Source of the DNA: Plasmodium relictum
Lineage: Eukaryota > Apicomplexa > Aconoidasida > Haemosporida > Plasmodiidae
Assembly (NCBI RefSeq): GCF_900005765.1
Contig: NC_041691.1
Coordinates: 1,736,001-1,800,000 of the forward strand
Reading direction: 5' to 3'
DNA: 64,000 nt
Part shown: positions 1 to 11,391 of the stretch, piece by piece
Numbering within the stretch: the stretch's first letter is position 1
Layout: every line of letters begins with the position of its first letter
The notes under the pieces: generated by a model
The model's input: the letters and a program-made list of their open reading frames with translations, nothing else
The model's database searches: none
What the model was told of the DNA's origin: nothing
Program-made: the position numbers and the translations under genes

Positions 1-1460
1 TTTTTTTTTCTTCCTAGTATTTCTATTATTCTTTTTATCTCTTTTTTTCTCCCGAAAAAATGTTCATCTCCTTTTTCTTGCGCTAATTGAATCATATCAG
101 TTAAGCAGTCTTTCATAAGAGAGGAGTTAATTAATTTATTGTTTGGTGAAAAATTATTTTCATCATTATTTCTATAATCCTTTGCTTGATTAAGATATTC
201 ACTATTTATGCTATTTATTATTTGATTTGGGTGTTCATTATTCATGTTGCGTGTTGTTTTTTGATTATTAAATTCGTTGTTTAGCATATTCTTATTTGTA
301 TCATTTATATTTTTATTAAACGGGGAAACAAAATTATTTTCATCGTAAGTTGTTATTTGATTTTTAAACTCATCTACACTTATATTTAACTCATTTAAAT
401 ATTTTAAAAAATCATTATTCTTTTTTTGTGCAATGTCTACAAGGGACAATAATATATCAACGATATTAACAAACATTTTTTTTTTTTTTTTTGCCTCTAT
501 AACAGCGTTTTGAAGAACTAATTTGCAAATTTCTGAAAATTTTATATTATAATTTACTTTAGATGACTTTTGTTCATCCTTTTTATTACTATTTAGATTT
601 ATATCATCACTTAAGTTCATATTATTCTTATAATTACTATTATCATTAATATTATCAGTACTGTAATCACTAATATTATCATCATGATTTTTATTAATGT
701 AATCAGTAGTATTATCATTGATATTATCAGTGATACTATCGCTAACATTATCAGTGGGATTATTATTAGTGTCATTTATAGTGTTATCAATATTACTATC
801 AGTTGCACAAGTAGTACTCTTCTTTTCCTTATTTGAATTTTCTAATAGATTTATGTTATGTTCTATGTCTTTTATATGTTTATCAATAAAATCACTTATT
901 ATTTTTTCGTTTAAATGTTGATGATCTTTATCTTCAATATTTTCCTCTCTCATAGTAATTCCCACGTTCCGTTGAGAATCTTTTTTCTTTGTATTTTCAT
1001 CTTTATTATTTTGAATTAAGTTATAAGAAATACTTTCGTTATATCCCTCTTTTTTGTTATTTTCTTTCTGAGATTCACTTATATCCATATTACTAAATTT
1101 ATCTAAAAATTTTGTAAGAGATATATTAAAATATTTTAAAATATTTTCAATCATATCTGAATCAATCCTTATTATTGCTATAAGAAGGTGCTTTAATAGT
1201 ATTTCATGTTCATCATCATTTTTAGCGACTTCTCTAGCCATAATCAAAGCTTTAATACATTTTTCATCATATTCTTCAAATAATGACATACGCAACTTGC
1301 TATTTCTATTTCTTATTTTTCTATAATTTCTACTAATATTTATTGTTTCCTTTTTATTTATTTTATATGAATTATTTAAGAAATTTATTTTTTTTCTTAT
1401 ACGTATATTTTTTACAATCTTTAACATAAGTATGACAAATAAACTATATAAAACATTCAT
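1..1460 (-). CDS. Clp/HSP100 AAA+ ATPase, organelle-targeted (partial, N-terminal 486 residues)
   Basis: The gene starts at ATG 1460 on the minus strand and runs off the left edge. The first 16 residues (MNVLYSLFVILMLKIV) form a hydrophobic signal-like segment followed by a basic, Asn-rich stretch, the usual bipartite apicoplast leader. Residues about 58-122 resemble a Clp N-terminal repeat (EKCIKALIMAREVA ... LLKHLLIAII). A second, weaker repeat lies at about 300-365. A long Asp/Asn-rich insertion separates the two. The last visible residues (FFGRKKEIKRIIEILGRKK) match the start of the first AAA+ module of ClpC/ClpB, just before Walker A. By family knowledge this is an unfoldase that feeds a ClpP protease (ClpC) or disaggregates proteins (ClpB). 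The linker and AAA2 domains that would separate the two lie outside the window. It is divergent from the CFAP57 gene. Confidence 0.85.
   Translation of the reverse strand, partial: MNVLYSLFVILMLKIVKNIRIRKKINFLNNSYKINKKETINISRNYRKIRNRNSKLRMSLFEEYDEKCIKALIMAREVAKNDDEHEILLKHLLIAIIRIDSDMIENILKYFNISLTKFLDKFSNMDISESQKENNKKEGYNESISYNLIQNNKDENTKKKDSQRNVGITMREENIEDKDHQHLNEKIISDFIDKHIKDIEHNINLLENSNKEKKSTTCATDSNIDNTINDTNNNPTDNVSDSITDNINDNTTDYINKNHDDNISDYSTDNINDNSNYKNNMNLSDDINLNSNKKDEQKSSKVNYNIKFSEICKLVLQNAVIEAKKKKKMFVNIVDILLSLVDIAQKKNNDFLKYLNELNISVDEFKNQITTYDENNFVSPFNKNINDTNKNMLNNEFNNQKTTRNMNNEHPNQIINSINSEYLNQAKDYRNNDENNFSPNNKLINSSLMKDCLTDMIQLAQEKGDEHFFGRKKEIKRIIEILGRKK
640..805 (-). repeat. In-frame Asp/Asn-rich short tandem repeats within the Clp gene
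   Basis: The plus strand shows imperfect 12-24 bp units built on ATTATCAxTxATATTATCA. On the coding strand they read as variations of TDNIND, TDNVSDSI and SDYSTDN. They lie in the insertion between the two Clp N-type repeats and are probably disordered. Confidence 0.75.
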
Positions 1461-2765
1461 TTCCTACCTTTTAAAAAATATATTTTAAGAAAAATAATAC
1501 ATTAAATTTTGAAGTATAATATATTTCATTGAAATAATTATTGTTTCTGTTTTTACTCAAGAGCGTTTATTTTAATTTTTAATCGTTTATTTTTTTTTTT
1601 GAAGAAAACATATTTACTTCATTATAAATTATAAACCGTATATATATATTTTCAGGTGCCATTAAATTTCTACAGTTCCTTTTATTTTTACTTATTTATT
1701 TATCTTTTAATATCTGTTATTTATAATTTAAAAATAAAAATAAGATAATTAAAAGATTTTCAGGTTATATTAATTTACATGTTTTTATTATAACTTTTAT
1801 AATTATTTTTGTAACAATTTATTCTGTAAATTCTTATGGTACAAATATAATAAAATACTATTAAAATTATTATATCTACTTTTTAAAAGATATTTAACCA
1901 ATAAATAAATTATTATGTTCAATTATGAATTCATACAAATTATTTTTAAAAGTTATAAGATTTACAAAAAAAAAAAAAAAAAAGAATAAAAATTAATATT
2001 TTTAAGTTAGGATATATATATATTTAAGTGTATGTAATGCATTTGTTAAGTTATACAAGGGTACATAAAACAAATATAAATATATTTTTATTTTAATTTT
2101 TTACAATTTATAGAAATGCTACAAACTATGGTTTAATTATAAAAACAATAAAAAGAAAAATGATAACAAAATATAGAAAAATAAAACAAATTAAAAAATG
2201 GATGAAAGAAAAATCACATATCGTAGAAAAAATTCCATAAAATAGAAAATGTAATATAAAAAGTTTTAAAAAAAAAAAATTGAGAAAGGAATTATTATTA
2301 AAAAAAAAACTTATGAAAATAATGTTCTTTATTTTTAGTCTATCTAATGAAAATAATACTAATAAAGATAAATTAATATATTTCATAAAATTATTCTAGA
2401 AATAAATTGAATGAAAATGAATAAATGTGTCTGATAATTCTTCTTTTTATTTTATATAGATATAAAAACTATATACTTCCTAAAATAATTATAAATTTAT
2501 AACTCATATATGTACATATATATATTTAAAAAAAAAATAAGTTCCAAAATTTAATAATTTAGTGAAAATTGAAGTTTATTTGTTTATTCCTTTTTATTTA
2601 AATTTTATTAATAATAAAAAAAAAAAAAAACCTCTAGAAAAATGTAGAATTTAGGTGTAGACAAATAAAAAAAAAAAAAAAAGAGAAAAAAAAAAAAAAG
2701 AATTATGGAAATGAAGACATCTAAATAAGAAACAAATATATGGCTTTTAATTTATTTAAATTAAA

Positions 2766-2820
<55 letters not shown>

Positions 2821-2841
2821 TAATTATAGAATAAATTAAAA
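1461..2841. promoter_or_regulatory. Divergent intergenic region between the Clp gene (-) and CFAP57 (+)
   Basis: About 1.4 kb of extremely A/T-rich sequence with no convincing coding signal. Only short hydrophobic Phe/Ile-rich reading frames occur, which are expected by chance here. It must hold both promoters and 5' UTRs. A (TA)n run lies directly before the CFAP57 start. Confidence 0.5.
2771..2812. repeat. (TA)n microsatellite
   Basis: About 20 uninterrupted TA units followed by a poly-T run, ending some 30 bp upstream of the CFAP57 start codon. Confidence 0.95.
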
Positions 2842-5800
2842 ATGTACACATTTGAAAAGAGAGAAGAAACATACTTAACAAAAGCTCTATATGCATACGG
2901 CATAAATAAAAATATATATAATCCTTTTCATTTAGTAGATGAAAATTCTATCTTTTATTGCATAGGAACAAATGGGGTCATTCATTCTCTTTTAGAAAAA
3001 AAGCAAAGATTTTTATTGAGTGATGAAAAAAGTTACGGTATTATATGCTTAGGTATAAGTAATGATAAAAAATTGCTAGCGTTAGGAGAAAAATCAATAA
3101 AAAAGCCATTCGTTTCTATTTTTACAAGTAATTATAAGCTTATTAAAAGATTAACCTTAGATATTTCTGATAATGAGAGTAAAATTATGAACATATTATT
3201 TTCATCAAAAAATAAATATATTTATTGTATAACTAATGGAAGCACAAAAAGTTTATTTTTATGTTATGATTGGATTCAAGAAAAATTAATTTTTAGTAAA
3301 ATATTTCCTCCTACTCTTTTTAATGAAAATTGTGAAATTTATCTTAATTCTCAAAATTCTTCTTATATTGCCTTAGTATCAATAAATAACATAAAAGAGG
3401 ATAATACTACTTCTGAAAACAATAAATTAAATGACTATAAAAATAATAAGGATATTGATAATGTAAATATTAATAATTATACAAATAATAATGACAATAT
3501 AATAAAAAGTAGTAAGAATAATATAAAAGACAACTACAATAGTAATATATGCAAATATAAAAATTTACAAAGAGATGTTTTTCTTTATCATAATGTTGAC
3601 AAAAACTTAGAAGAAATAAAAATAAAAAATAAGAAGCTCGAAAAAATTGATAAGAATTTTACTAATTGTTGTTGGTTAAATGACGGAGTTTTATTGCTAA
3701 TTAATAAAAGTAATTATTTAATATTTTATGATGTTAAAAAAGAGAAGTTAAAAATATTTAACAAGCATATAAGTAATGATGAAATATTAAAAGTAACCTG
3801 TCTTTCAAGAGGATTTCTTTTATTTGATTGTAAATTTATATATTTTTATGAAAAATCAAATGATTTAAGTGTTAATCTAAATTATTTATTAAAATATTAT
3901 ATTAGTTTTAATTATAATACATTACTCAATAATTACTGTTTGCTTTCTCCCTGCGAAAATTTTTTATATTTTTTAGCTCAAGATGGTAATTTAAAAAAAT
4001 TAGATTTAATTAAAAGTAAAATTCATTTTGAAAATTTTAAAAACATAAATTATACATTATTAAGAAATATTGATAATGAAATTCAAATAAATAAATCTAG
4101 TGAAGAATCAATTGTTCCTGAAGAGGATAAAGAGTTAAATAAATCTCTAAATGAAATAGATGAAAATTATAAATTAGCTAATTATATAAATGATGATAAT
4201 CAAAATAACAATAGCATAAATAATTCCTTTGATGATAACTTAAAGCATGATAATAAAAACATTGAAACAATATTAAACGATATAAGTTCAGGAAAAATAA
4301 ATGATTTTGATGTTTGCATGAAGCATCCTTTAATTATTATATGCTATGACGATAATAACATAAAAATTATTAATTACAAAAAAAAAGAAATAGTTATGAC
4401 AAATTCATTTAATAATGAACCATTGCGCGTATCAATTCATTGTTCAGGGCATTTACTTCTTGTTGCATTTACAGATAAGCTGAGATTATTTCATATTTTA
4501 TATAATAAATTAAAAATAAAAAAGGAATTTTTTTTGAAAAATTGTTCTTGTTGTAAGTTTTCCAATGGTGGCAATTTTATGGCCGTGTCTAAAATTTCAA
4601 CAATATATATTTACAAAACTTATACATATGATCTTTTATTTATTTTAAAATCACATGTAAATTATATTACTGATATTATTTGGAATTCAAATGATTTTTC
4701 TATTTTTTCAATAGGAAAAGATGGGTATTTATTTGAATATTCACTTTATAATAATGGTAATAAAATTATTGAAGTTATGCAGAAAGAAAAAAAATTTTTA
4801 AGCATAGATTTAGAAATATTAAATGATAAAAATAAAAAAAAACAAGGTAATGAAAAAAATAACATAGATTTATTAAAATATGATAACGAATACAAAAGTT
4901 TTAGCAATTTGAACGCTAATGAAATAAAAAATATTTATGTTTCTTGTGATGATAAGACCATTAAGCAATACTGCAATTCAAAAATTGAATGTGTTTTAGA
5001 ATGTGAATACGCCATCAATAAAATATTACTTTATAAAAATAAATTTTTAATTGCTTCTTTTCATAATGGATTTTTTTGCAGAATTAGATTTTATGCCTTG
5101 CCATTGAGTGGTTTATTTTTAGAAATTCCTTGTCACGTTTTAAATTGTGTTAATTTAAAGTTAGATATAAACAGAGAATTATTGTTTAGCTGTTCTAAAG
5201 ATGGTTCTATTTATATTTTTTCTATAGAGAAAATTGATAACTGTTTTTTAATGCAAAATAATTCAGCTACTATTAATAATTTAACTTGCAAAAAAGAAGC
5301 TAAAGAAATAGAAAATAATAAAGAAGAATTGAAACAAGATGATAAATGTAAGAATAAAACGCTGGCATATACTAATGATTCTTTTAATAATAACGACACA
5401 ACAAACTTATATAATGAAAACATTAAATCAAAGAAAGATATGTCATATAATAATTTAAATAATGAAAATAATAATATATTTAATGAATACAAGAAATTAG
5501 AAAAAGGGTTATACCTTTCTGATTTAAATAATGAAACTATCAACATATTAAATGAAAATATGAAATTAAAAAATAACTTTTTATTATACGATTTGAATAA
5601 TAAAACAAATTATATATTAAATGAAGATGAAAAAGAAAATGATGAAATATTAATTGATTTTTTTTATGTACAAAAAAAAAACAAAGAAGTTTTAGAATTG
5701 CAAAAGAAAATTACTAATTTAAAAAATCAAATGGATTTAGAAATGAAAAATAAGGAGTCTATCTACAACAATGAAGTGAAAAAATTAAAAAAATTAAAAA

Positions 5801-7254
5801 ATGTAGAAATAAATAATTTAATTAAAATAAATAAAAATTTAATAAAAGAAAAAGAAAAAATTGAAAATGCTTGTAAAGAATCTTTATATGAACTAGAAGA
5901 AAAGCATACTTACTTTGTAAATCAGTTAAATTCACAATTTTATTTAACTAATAAAATAAGTGAAGAGAAGTATTTGAAAATAGAAGAAGAATTTAATATA
6001 TATAAAAAAAATTCAACGGCAGAAATGTTAGATTTAAAAAAAAAACATCAAATAGAATTAAATGAGATAATAAAGGAAAATAAGGAAGAAATACAGAAGA
6101 AAGAAGATTATATACAAAACTTTAAATTAAAATATGAAAATTTACAAAAAGAAAAAGATGAATATATAAAACGAATAGAAGAAGACGTTGATGAAGAAAT
6201 TTTACTTATAACAAAAAAATATGAAGATGAAATAAATGAACTGAAAAAGGATAAATATAATTTATTAGGGAAATTTAAATTGTATGAATATATAGAAAAC
6301 GAACTTAAGGAAAACATTCAAGAAGAAAAAGAAAAATTTATAAAAAATAACATCACAGCTAAGAGATTACAAGAAGTAAAATAATAACGAAATTTTATAT
6401 AAAGATGATTTTTATAAGCACGAAAATATATTATTATATTTAATATATATGTATAAAAGACTTTTTTTTTTTCTTTTTTTTATTAGAGCATAGATAATTT
6501 AAACGTTGATATAAGTAATCTAAAAGATAACATTTTATTTAAAGAAAAAGAAATAGAATCAAAAAATAAAGATATAATGAATTTAAATAAAAAAAATGAA
6601 GAATTAGAAAAAATTAAAATTGTTTTAACTCAAAAAATAAAGGATTTAGAATCTAATTTATCTCCAAAAGACTCGGAAATAAAAATTATGAGAGAAAAAA
6701 TTGATGAAATGGCAAAATGCTTTGAAAACAATCATAAGAAGACTGTCAATTTGCAAATTGAAATTAATGAATATAAAATGAAAATAAAGTCTTTACATGA
6801 TGATTTATTAAATTACAATAAAACGATTGGAAATTATGATAAAATTCTTAAAAATATACAAGAGCACATTAAAGAATGTTATTTGCATCTCCATGATAAA
6901 AAAATATTTAACTCCTCATTTTTAAATTTATATAATAAATTCCACAAAGTTAATGATGTTAAAAATTATGATACCAAAAATGTTTTTTCTGAGTATATTA
7001 GGCAAAAAGAATATTTAGAAAATATGATTGAAATATTAAAAGAAAAGTTAGATAAGGAGACAGAAGCTTTTAGAAAAGAAAAAATAAAAATGATGAATGA
7101 AAATTCTTTATTGTTAAAAGAAATAAATGATTTAAAAATGGATTTAAACTTTTTAAAATCAGAATGCCAAGAAGCAAAATTAAAAAGTAGGAAAATAAAA
7201 TTTTTAAAAAAAAATAATAAAAATAAAGAAGATAATGAAAATATAATAAAATAA
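2842..7254 (+). CDS. CFAP57: Cilia- and flagella-associated protein 57 (WD-repeat plus coiled coil)
   Basis: Two exons, 2842-6375 and 6487-7254, joined in phase 0, give 1433 residues. The intron is GTAAAA...TTATTAG; the alternative AG two bases later would hit a stop. The N-terminal ~850 residues form degenerate WD40 propellers. The conserved core around residues 535-590 (GHLLLVAFTDKLRL, then CKFSNGGNFMAVS) matches CFAP57/WDR65. From about residue 950 the protein is coiled coil. Exon 2 carries the family block NKKNEELEKIKIVL ... SEIKIMREKIDEMAK. Asn/Lys-rich insertions at about 190-235, 415-470 and 850-940 account for the extra length over the ~1250-residue human protein. CFAP57 is known as an inner-arm dynein adaptor of motile axonemes. 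In Plasmodium only the male gamete builds an axoneme, so expression in male gametocytes is expected by inference. Confidence 0.9.
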
Positions 7255-7619
7255 AGAATAGAAAAAAAAGATATATTCATTTCAGATATTAAATATAATT
7301 CAATTAAATTTTTTTTTTTTTTTTTATAAATATATAAATTTTGCAAGATATTTAAAATATTATCTTCATAATTTTAATCTAATTATTTATAATTTTATAT
7401 ATATATATAAATATTCTAATATATTTAGGAAGTATCTTTATAATTTGAGATCATTTATTTATAATTTTATATTTTTATACATATAAAAAATATCTTCATT
7501 ATGTTAATACAATTTTCTATCATTTTATATATATATATATATATTTTTATTTATTTATAATCAATCATTATCGTTTCGTTTTTTATTTATAATGATTTTC
7601 TATTCTTTAAATAATTCTC
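7255..7619. other. Convergent intergenic region (3' UTRs of CFAP57 and the PPR gene)
   Basis: 365 bp of A/T-rich sequence between two stop codons. Poly-T and (TA)n tracts are present; no gene is seen. Confidence 0.6.
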
Positions 7620-9275
7620 CTATTTATTTTCATCTTCATTAAATAACTTTAAACAAAGAGGGGTTAATTTGTAATTTTTTTGAATAATTAAATTTTTTAA
7701 ATTTGTAAAATCTTCGTCCATTTTTAATTCTTTAAAAGCTAAAAGAACAAAGCTTAGTGTATTAATATTTAAGTGAAATGATGATTCTTTTTGTTGAAAA
7801 GTGATTAATTCAGCATATAAAGACACAATAATATCATATTTTTTTGAATTCATGCAAGAAATCATTGCATTATTGTATAGAATTAGTAAGTCATTCCCAG
7901 AAACTTTTAATAATTTTGCTATTCTTAACACATAAATAGAATAATTGTATATACCACAATTTTTAAAAGAATTAATTGTATACAAAAATGGTAAAATACT
8001 TTTATTATTTAATAATTTTTTTATTTGCATTTCTTTAAATATTTTAAAAGCTTTTTCATATTCGTCTATTTCGCTATATACTTTTAAAATAATTTGATAA
8101 GATACAATATTTGGTGATAGTAGTAATTCATCAAATTCATTGTTCCATATATCCTCAATTATATTAATTTTGTTGTAAATACTTAATGCTTTTAAAATAT
8201 TATTTAATATGTTAACATTCAAATTTTTTTTTAAATTAGGGTCGTTTTTTATTTTATCATAATATTCTAAACACTTTTCATAATTTCCATTTTTACTTAA
8301 TAAATCAAAAATGTTTTCATAAACAAAAATAGAAGGAATATTCTTACCACTACTTAATAACTCTTCGAAATATTGTATTCCTTGAATATGTAAATTTGCC
8401 AGATTGCAAGCAAAAATAACATTAGCATATTCACTATATTGTATTTTGTTATTTTGTTTTTCTACATTTCTAATTTTTTCACTAATTTCTTTAAATTGAT
8501 TATTATATTTACTTTCTTTCATTGATTCTCCTTCTAAGCCTTCATTGTTATTCCATTTCTCTATTTTTTTTTTATCATCACTGGTATCCATGCTTTTCAT
8601 CTCCCCAATAAATGGGTCATTTTTTAGTTTTTCAAAAAATTCGATAGCTTTATGGCCATAACCCATTTTTGAAAAACAGCTTATCATTATTGCATAAATT
8701 TCATAATTCGGAATAATCTTATCTATTTCTATCATTTCATCAAAAAGTATTTCAGCATTTTCAGCTAAGTGATATTTATCACATAAGCTCAAAATTAATT
8801 TATATGATACTATATCTGGTTTTATATTTTTTCTCTTCATTATTTCAAATAATTCTAAAATAGTAACTAAACAACCTTTTTTTTCAACAGCTGATAACGC
8901 AGCATTAAATGCCAAGGTTGTTCCTTCAATATCATTGTTGGAATATATCAAATTCATTACCTTTACCCAGTCCATATTTAGAGGGACTATACTTTGCTCA
9001 ACTTCTTTTGTGTTACTTTTTTTTTTTAAAATTTCTTCATTTAAATGAATATTTTCTTCATTTTCTTTTTTATTGGATAAGTATATTCGATTACCATTTT
9101 TTATCACTGCATTTTTTTTGTTATGTAAATTAACTTGCCTTTTTCCTTTTTTTTCTCCTATATCTAATATATTAAAAGTGAAATTTAAAAATAATACGTT
9201 ATTTCTATTTCTGTTCAGCTTTATTGATAAAACAACCTTAATTAAATAAAACACGTAAAAATATTTTATATTCAT
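7620..9275 (-). CDS. Pentatricopeptide repeat (PPR) protein, probably organellar
   Basis: A single-exon 551-residue protein. The N-terminus (MNIKYFYVFYLIKVVLSIKL) is hydrophobic and is followed by an Arg/Asn-rich stretch, consistent with an apicoplast leader; mitochondrial import is possible. Several helix-turn-helix repeats of about 35 residues are visible at roughly 115-215 and 285-530. An example is NIKPDIVSYKLILSLCDKYH followed by AENAEILFDEMIE, with the typical 'KPDxVSYxxIL' and 'A..LF.EM' pattern. A low-complexity insertion at about 225-280 splits the array. PPR proteins bind organellar RNA in a sequence-specific way and act in processing, stability or translation. The individual target cannot be read from here. 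It is tandem with GDPD, 679 bp apart. Confidence 0.85.
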   Translation of the reverse strand: MNIKYFYVFYLIKVVLSIKLNRNRNNVLFLNFTFNILDIGEKKGKRQVNLHNKKNAVIKNGNRIYLSNKKENEENIHLNEEILKKKSNTKEVEQSIVPLNMDWVKVMNLIYSNNDIEGTTLAFNAALSAVEKKGCLVTILELFEIMKRKNIKPDIVSYKLILSLCDKYHLAENAEILFDEMIEIDKIIPNYEIYAIMISCFSKMGYGHKAIEFFEKLKNDPFIGEMKSMDTSDDKKKIEKWNNNEGLEGESMKESKYNNQFKEISEKIRNVEKQNNKIQYSEYANVIFACNLANLHIQGIQYFEELLSSGKNIPSIFVYENIFDLLSKNGNYEKCLEYYDKIKNDPNLKKNLNVNILNNILKALSIYNKINIIEDIWNNEFDELLLSPNIVSYQIILKVYSEIDEYEKAFKIFKEMQIKKLLNNKSILPFLYTINSFKNCGIYNYSIYVLRIAKLLKVSGNDLLILYNNAMISCMNSKKYDIIVSLYAELITFQQKESSFHLNINTLSFVLLAFKELKMDEDFTNLKNLIIQKNYKLTPLCLKLFNEDENK

Positions 9276-9883
9276 TTAGTAAATGATTTTTATTTGGATT
9301 TGTTCATCTTTTTTTTTTTTTTTTCAATAATATAAATTAATTTTCTCATGAAATCAACATTTATGTTTTATAAACTTGAATAGGGATAAAAATAAAAATA
9401 TTAAAATATATTTAAAAAAGGAAAACAGAAATGGAGAGCTAAAAAATGAACCAAGAAAATAAATGCTAAAAAAGGGCATGTATAAAAAATAACGTGAATA
9501 TAAACCTTCTTATAAATTATTTAAATTTGTATCTTTTTTATTTTTTTTTTTTTTTATTGTACACAAAATATTTTTTAAATATGTATATTGAAAAATATGA
9601 GATAGCAAACTAATATTCATAAAATATAATTTTAAAAAATGAATATTTAACTATTAAATATATAACAAATTCTTATTGATATTGAGAAAAAATGAGCAAA
9701 ACAAATGAACAAAAAACTTTTTTTAAAAAATTACTGGATTTAGTAAAAAAAAAAGTATGCTTCAAGTTTTAAACCTAATCTAAATATTTTTTAAATAACA
9801 TACTGCAAAAATTTTGTTTTTAGTTTCCTTTTTTTTTTTAACATTGATAAAAATCAACAAAAAGGAAATCATATAAAAAAAAC

Positions 9884-9914
<31 letters not shown>

Positions 9915-9954
9915 CATACATACACACAAACATTTATTTTAGGGTTTACATAAA
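9276..9954. other. Tandem intergenic region between PPR and GDPD genes
   Basis: 679 bp, A/T-rich with poly-A/T tracts and a (TA)n stretch near 9896-9914. It should contain the PPR promoter and the GDPD 3' UTR. No gene is seen. Confidence 0.5.
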
Positions 9955-11391
9955 TTAATATATATATAATGGAGTTTTTTCTTTTTTCTCTAAAAAAGAA
10001 TTCATATCTCTTTCATTTACAATATTTTTATTTGATATTTCATTTATTTTTGAATGTAGGTTTTCTTCCTTTTGCATAACTCTTTTGGCTAGGGTAATAT
10101 CATTAGGACAAATGGAATCAACATTTAATTTTATATAACAAAGTAAATCATCTTCTTGATCCTTATCCTCCGTCCCCCAATAAATCATGATTTTTTTATT
10201 ATTTTTATGTAAAATTTTTACAAGATAATCTACTGAGATAATTTTATTTTTTCTATTACAATTTAATATAATTGATTTTTTATTTAAGTTATAGGGGAAA
10301 TGAGCCCATTCAGCATTATAATATTTCATAGAGCATAAAATAGAATTTATATTTGGCATCACTTCATTATATGAAAATAATAAAGCTACTGGTATATTCA
10401 ATTTATTATTTCTTAGTACTTTTAATAGATCAATTTTGTTAGTGTTATGATAAGGATATGAAGAATAGTCAATTTTCTGCATGTTTTTATTTTTAGATAA
10501 CTTTTTTCTTATATGATTATCTTGCAATATCCAATGAAATGAACTGAACTTAAACTTTAAACCTTTATAATTATCTAAAATATCTAATATATATAAGCCT
10601 AAATTTTCCTTTGTTCCTTTTAATTCAATATCATAACTTAATTTATTTTTAAATATGTTTAATATATCCTTTAATAGTGGTACATGGTAAAACATAGAAA
10701 TGAATTTAAATATTACTTGTTTTCTTTTAAACTCAAAGGTTCTTTTGCTCAGATAATTTGTATAAATAAATTTACAATATGAGCATTCAATATTTTTCAT
10801 AAATTCTTCTTCTCCAATATTTTCATCTATTTCTAACTCCTCATATAATTTCTTTTCCTTTTCTTTCTTCTCTTCATCACTTTCTACTTTACTGTCTTTA
10901 TCCATTAAATAATTGCTGAAAAAATTTTCATTAATTATTTTTTCTATTTCATCATTTTCTTCTATGTTGAGGTAAGCACTACTAAATTCATTATAACCTC
11001 TCATTTTTTCTAATTTCTCATTTTTATTTAAAATAGAAAAATTTGCTGATTCATTACAATTATCATTATAATAATTTTTTCCTTTGTTTAATATCCAAGG
11101 TTCTTTAAAATGATGACTTTGAATTTCTTTTCTTGTTAATTCTTCAATATATTTACCTTTCATTTTTTCATCATATAATAACGTATAACCAATTAATCCA
11201 TCATATGCACCATGTATAACTACAACTTCATTGTCTTTAGTTAGCCATACGTCTAACTCAATCCCATCAATTTTTAAATCAACTGCTTTTTTAAAAGAAA
11301 AAAGGGAATTTTCAGGATAAACTGAAGTTCCTCCTGCTTCACTTGAACCGCAACCTCTGTGGCCAACTATTGTAATTTTCTCTGTTTTCAT
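9955..11391 (-). CDS. GDPD: Glycerophosphodiester phosphodiesterase
   Basis: A single-exon 478-residue enzyme hydrolysing glycerophosphodiesters such as glycerophosphocholine to glycerol-3-phosphate plus the alcohol, in phospholipid turnover. Family motifs are intact: the catalytic His-Arg at H11/R12 (ITIVGHRG), the PENS loop at 26-29, metal ligands E45 and D47 in GIELDVWLTKD, catalytic H60 in VVVIHG, and the ELK motif near residue 255 (YDIELKGTKE). The C-terminal barrel strands read as IMIYWGTED and then NVDSICPNDITLAKRVM. A charged insertion at about 105-200 is a parasite-specific expansion. No signal peptide is seen, which fits a cytosolic or vacuolar form. In P. falciparum the homologue is a similar length and reported as essential (recalled, not checked). 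Confidence 0.95.
   Translation of the reverse strand: MKTEKITIVGHRGCGSSEAGGTSVYPENSLFSFKKAVDLKIDGIELDVWLTKDNEVVVIHGAYDGLIGYTLLYDEKMKGKYIEELTRKEIQSHHFKEPWILNKGKNYYNDNCNESANFSILNKNEKLEKMRGYNEFSSAYLNIEENDEIEKIINENFFSNYLMDKDSKVESDEEKKEKEKKLYEELEIDENIGEEEFMKNIECSYCKFIYTNYLSKRTFEFKRKQVIFKFISMFYHVPLLKDILNIFKNKLSYDIELKGTKENLGLYILDILDNYKGLKFKFSSFHWILQDNHIRKKLSKNKNMQKIDYSSYPYHNTNKIDLLKVLRNNKLNIPVALLFSYNEVMPNINSILCSMKYYNAEWAHFPYNLNKKSIILNCNRKNKIISVDYLVKILHKNNKKIMIYWGTEDKDQEDDLLCYIKLNVDSICPNDITLAKRVMQKEENLHSKINEISNKNIVNERDMNSFLEKKEKTPLYIY

Noticed and set aside
718-921. Hydrophobic 67-codon frame on the plus strand
   Set aside because: It is antisense to the Clp coding sequence and arises from its Asp/Asn repeats.
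2126-2386. 86-codon Phe/Ile/Leu-rich frame, minus strand
   Set aside because: Composition is that of random A/T-rich DNA; no motif, and it lies in the divergent promoter region.
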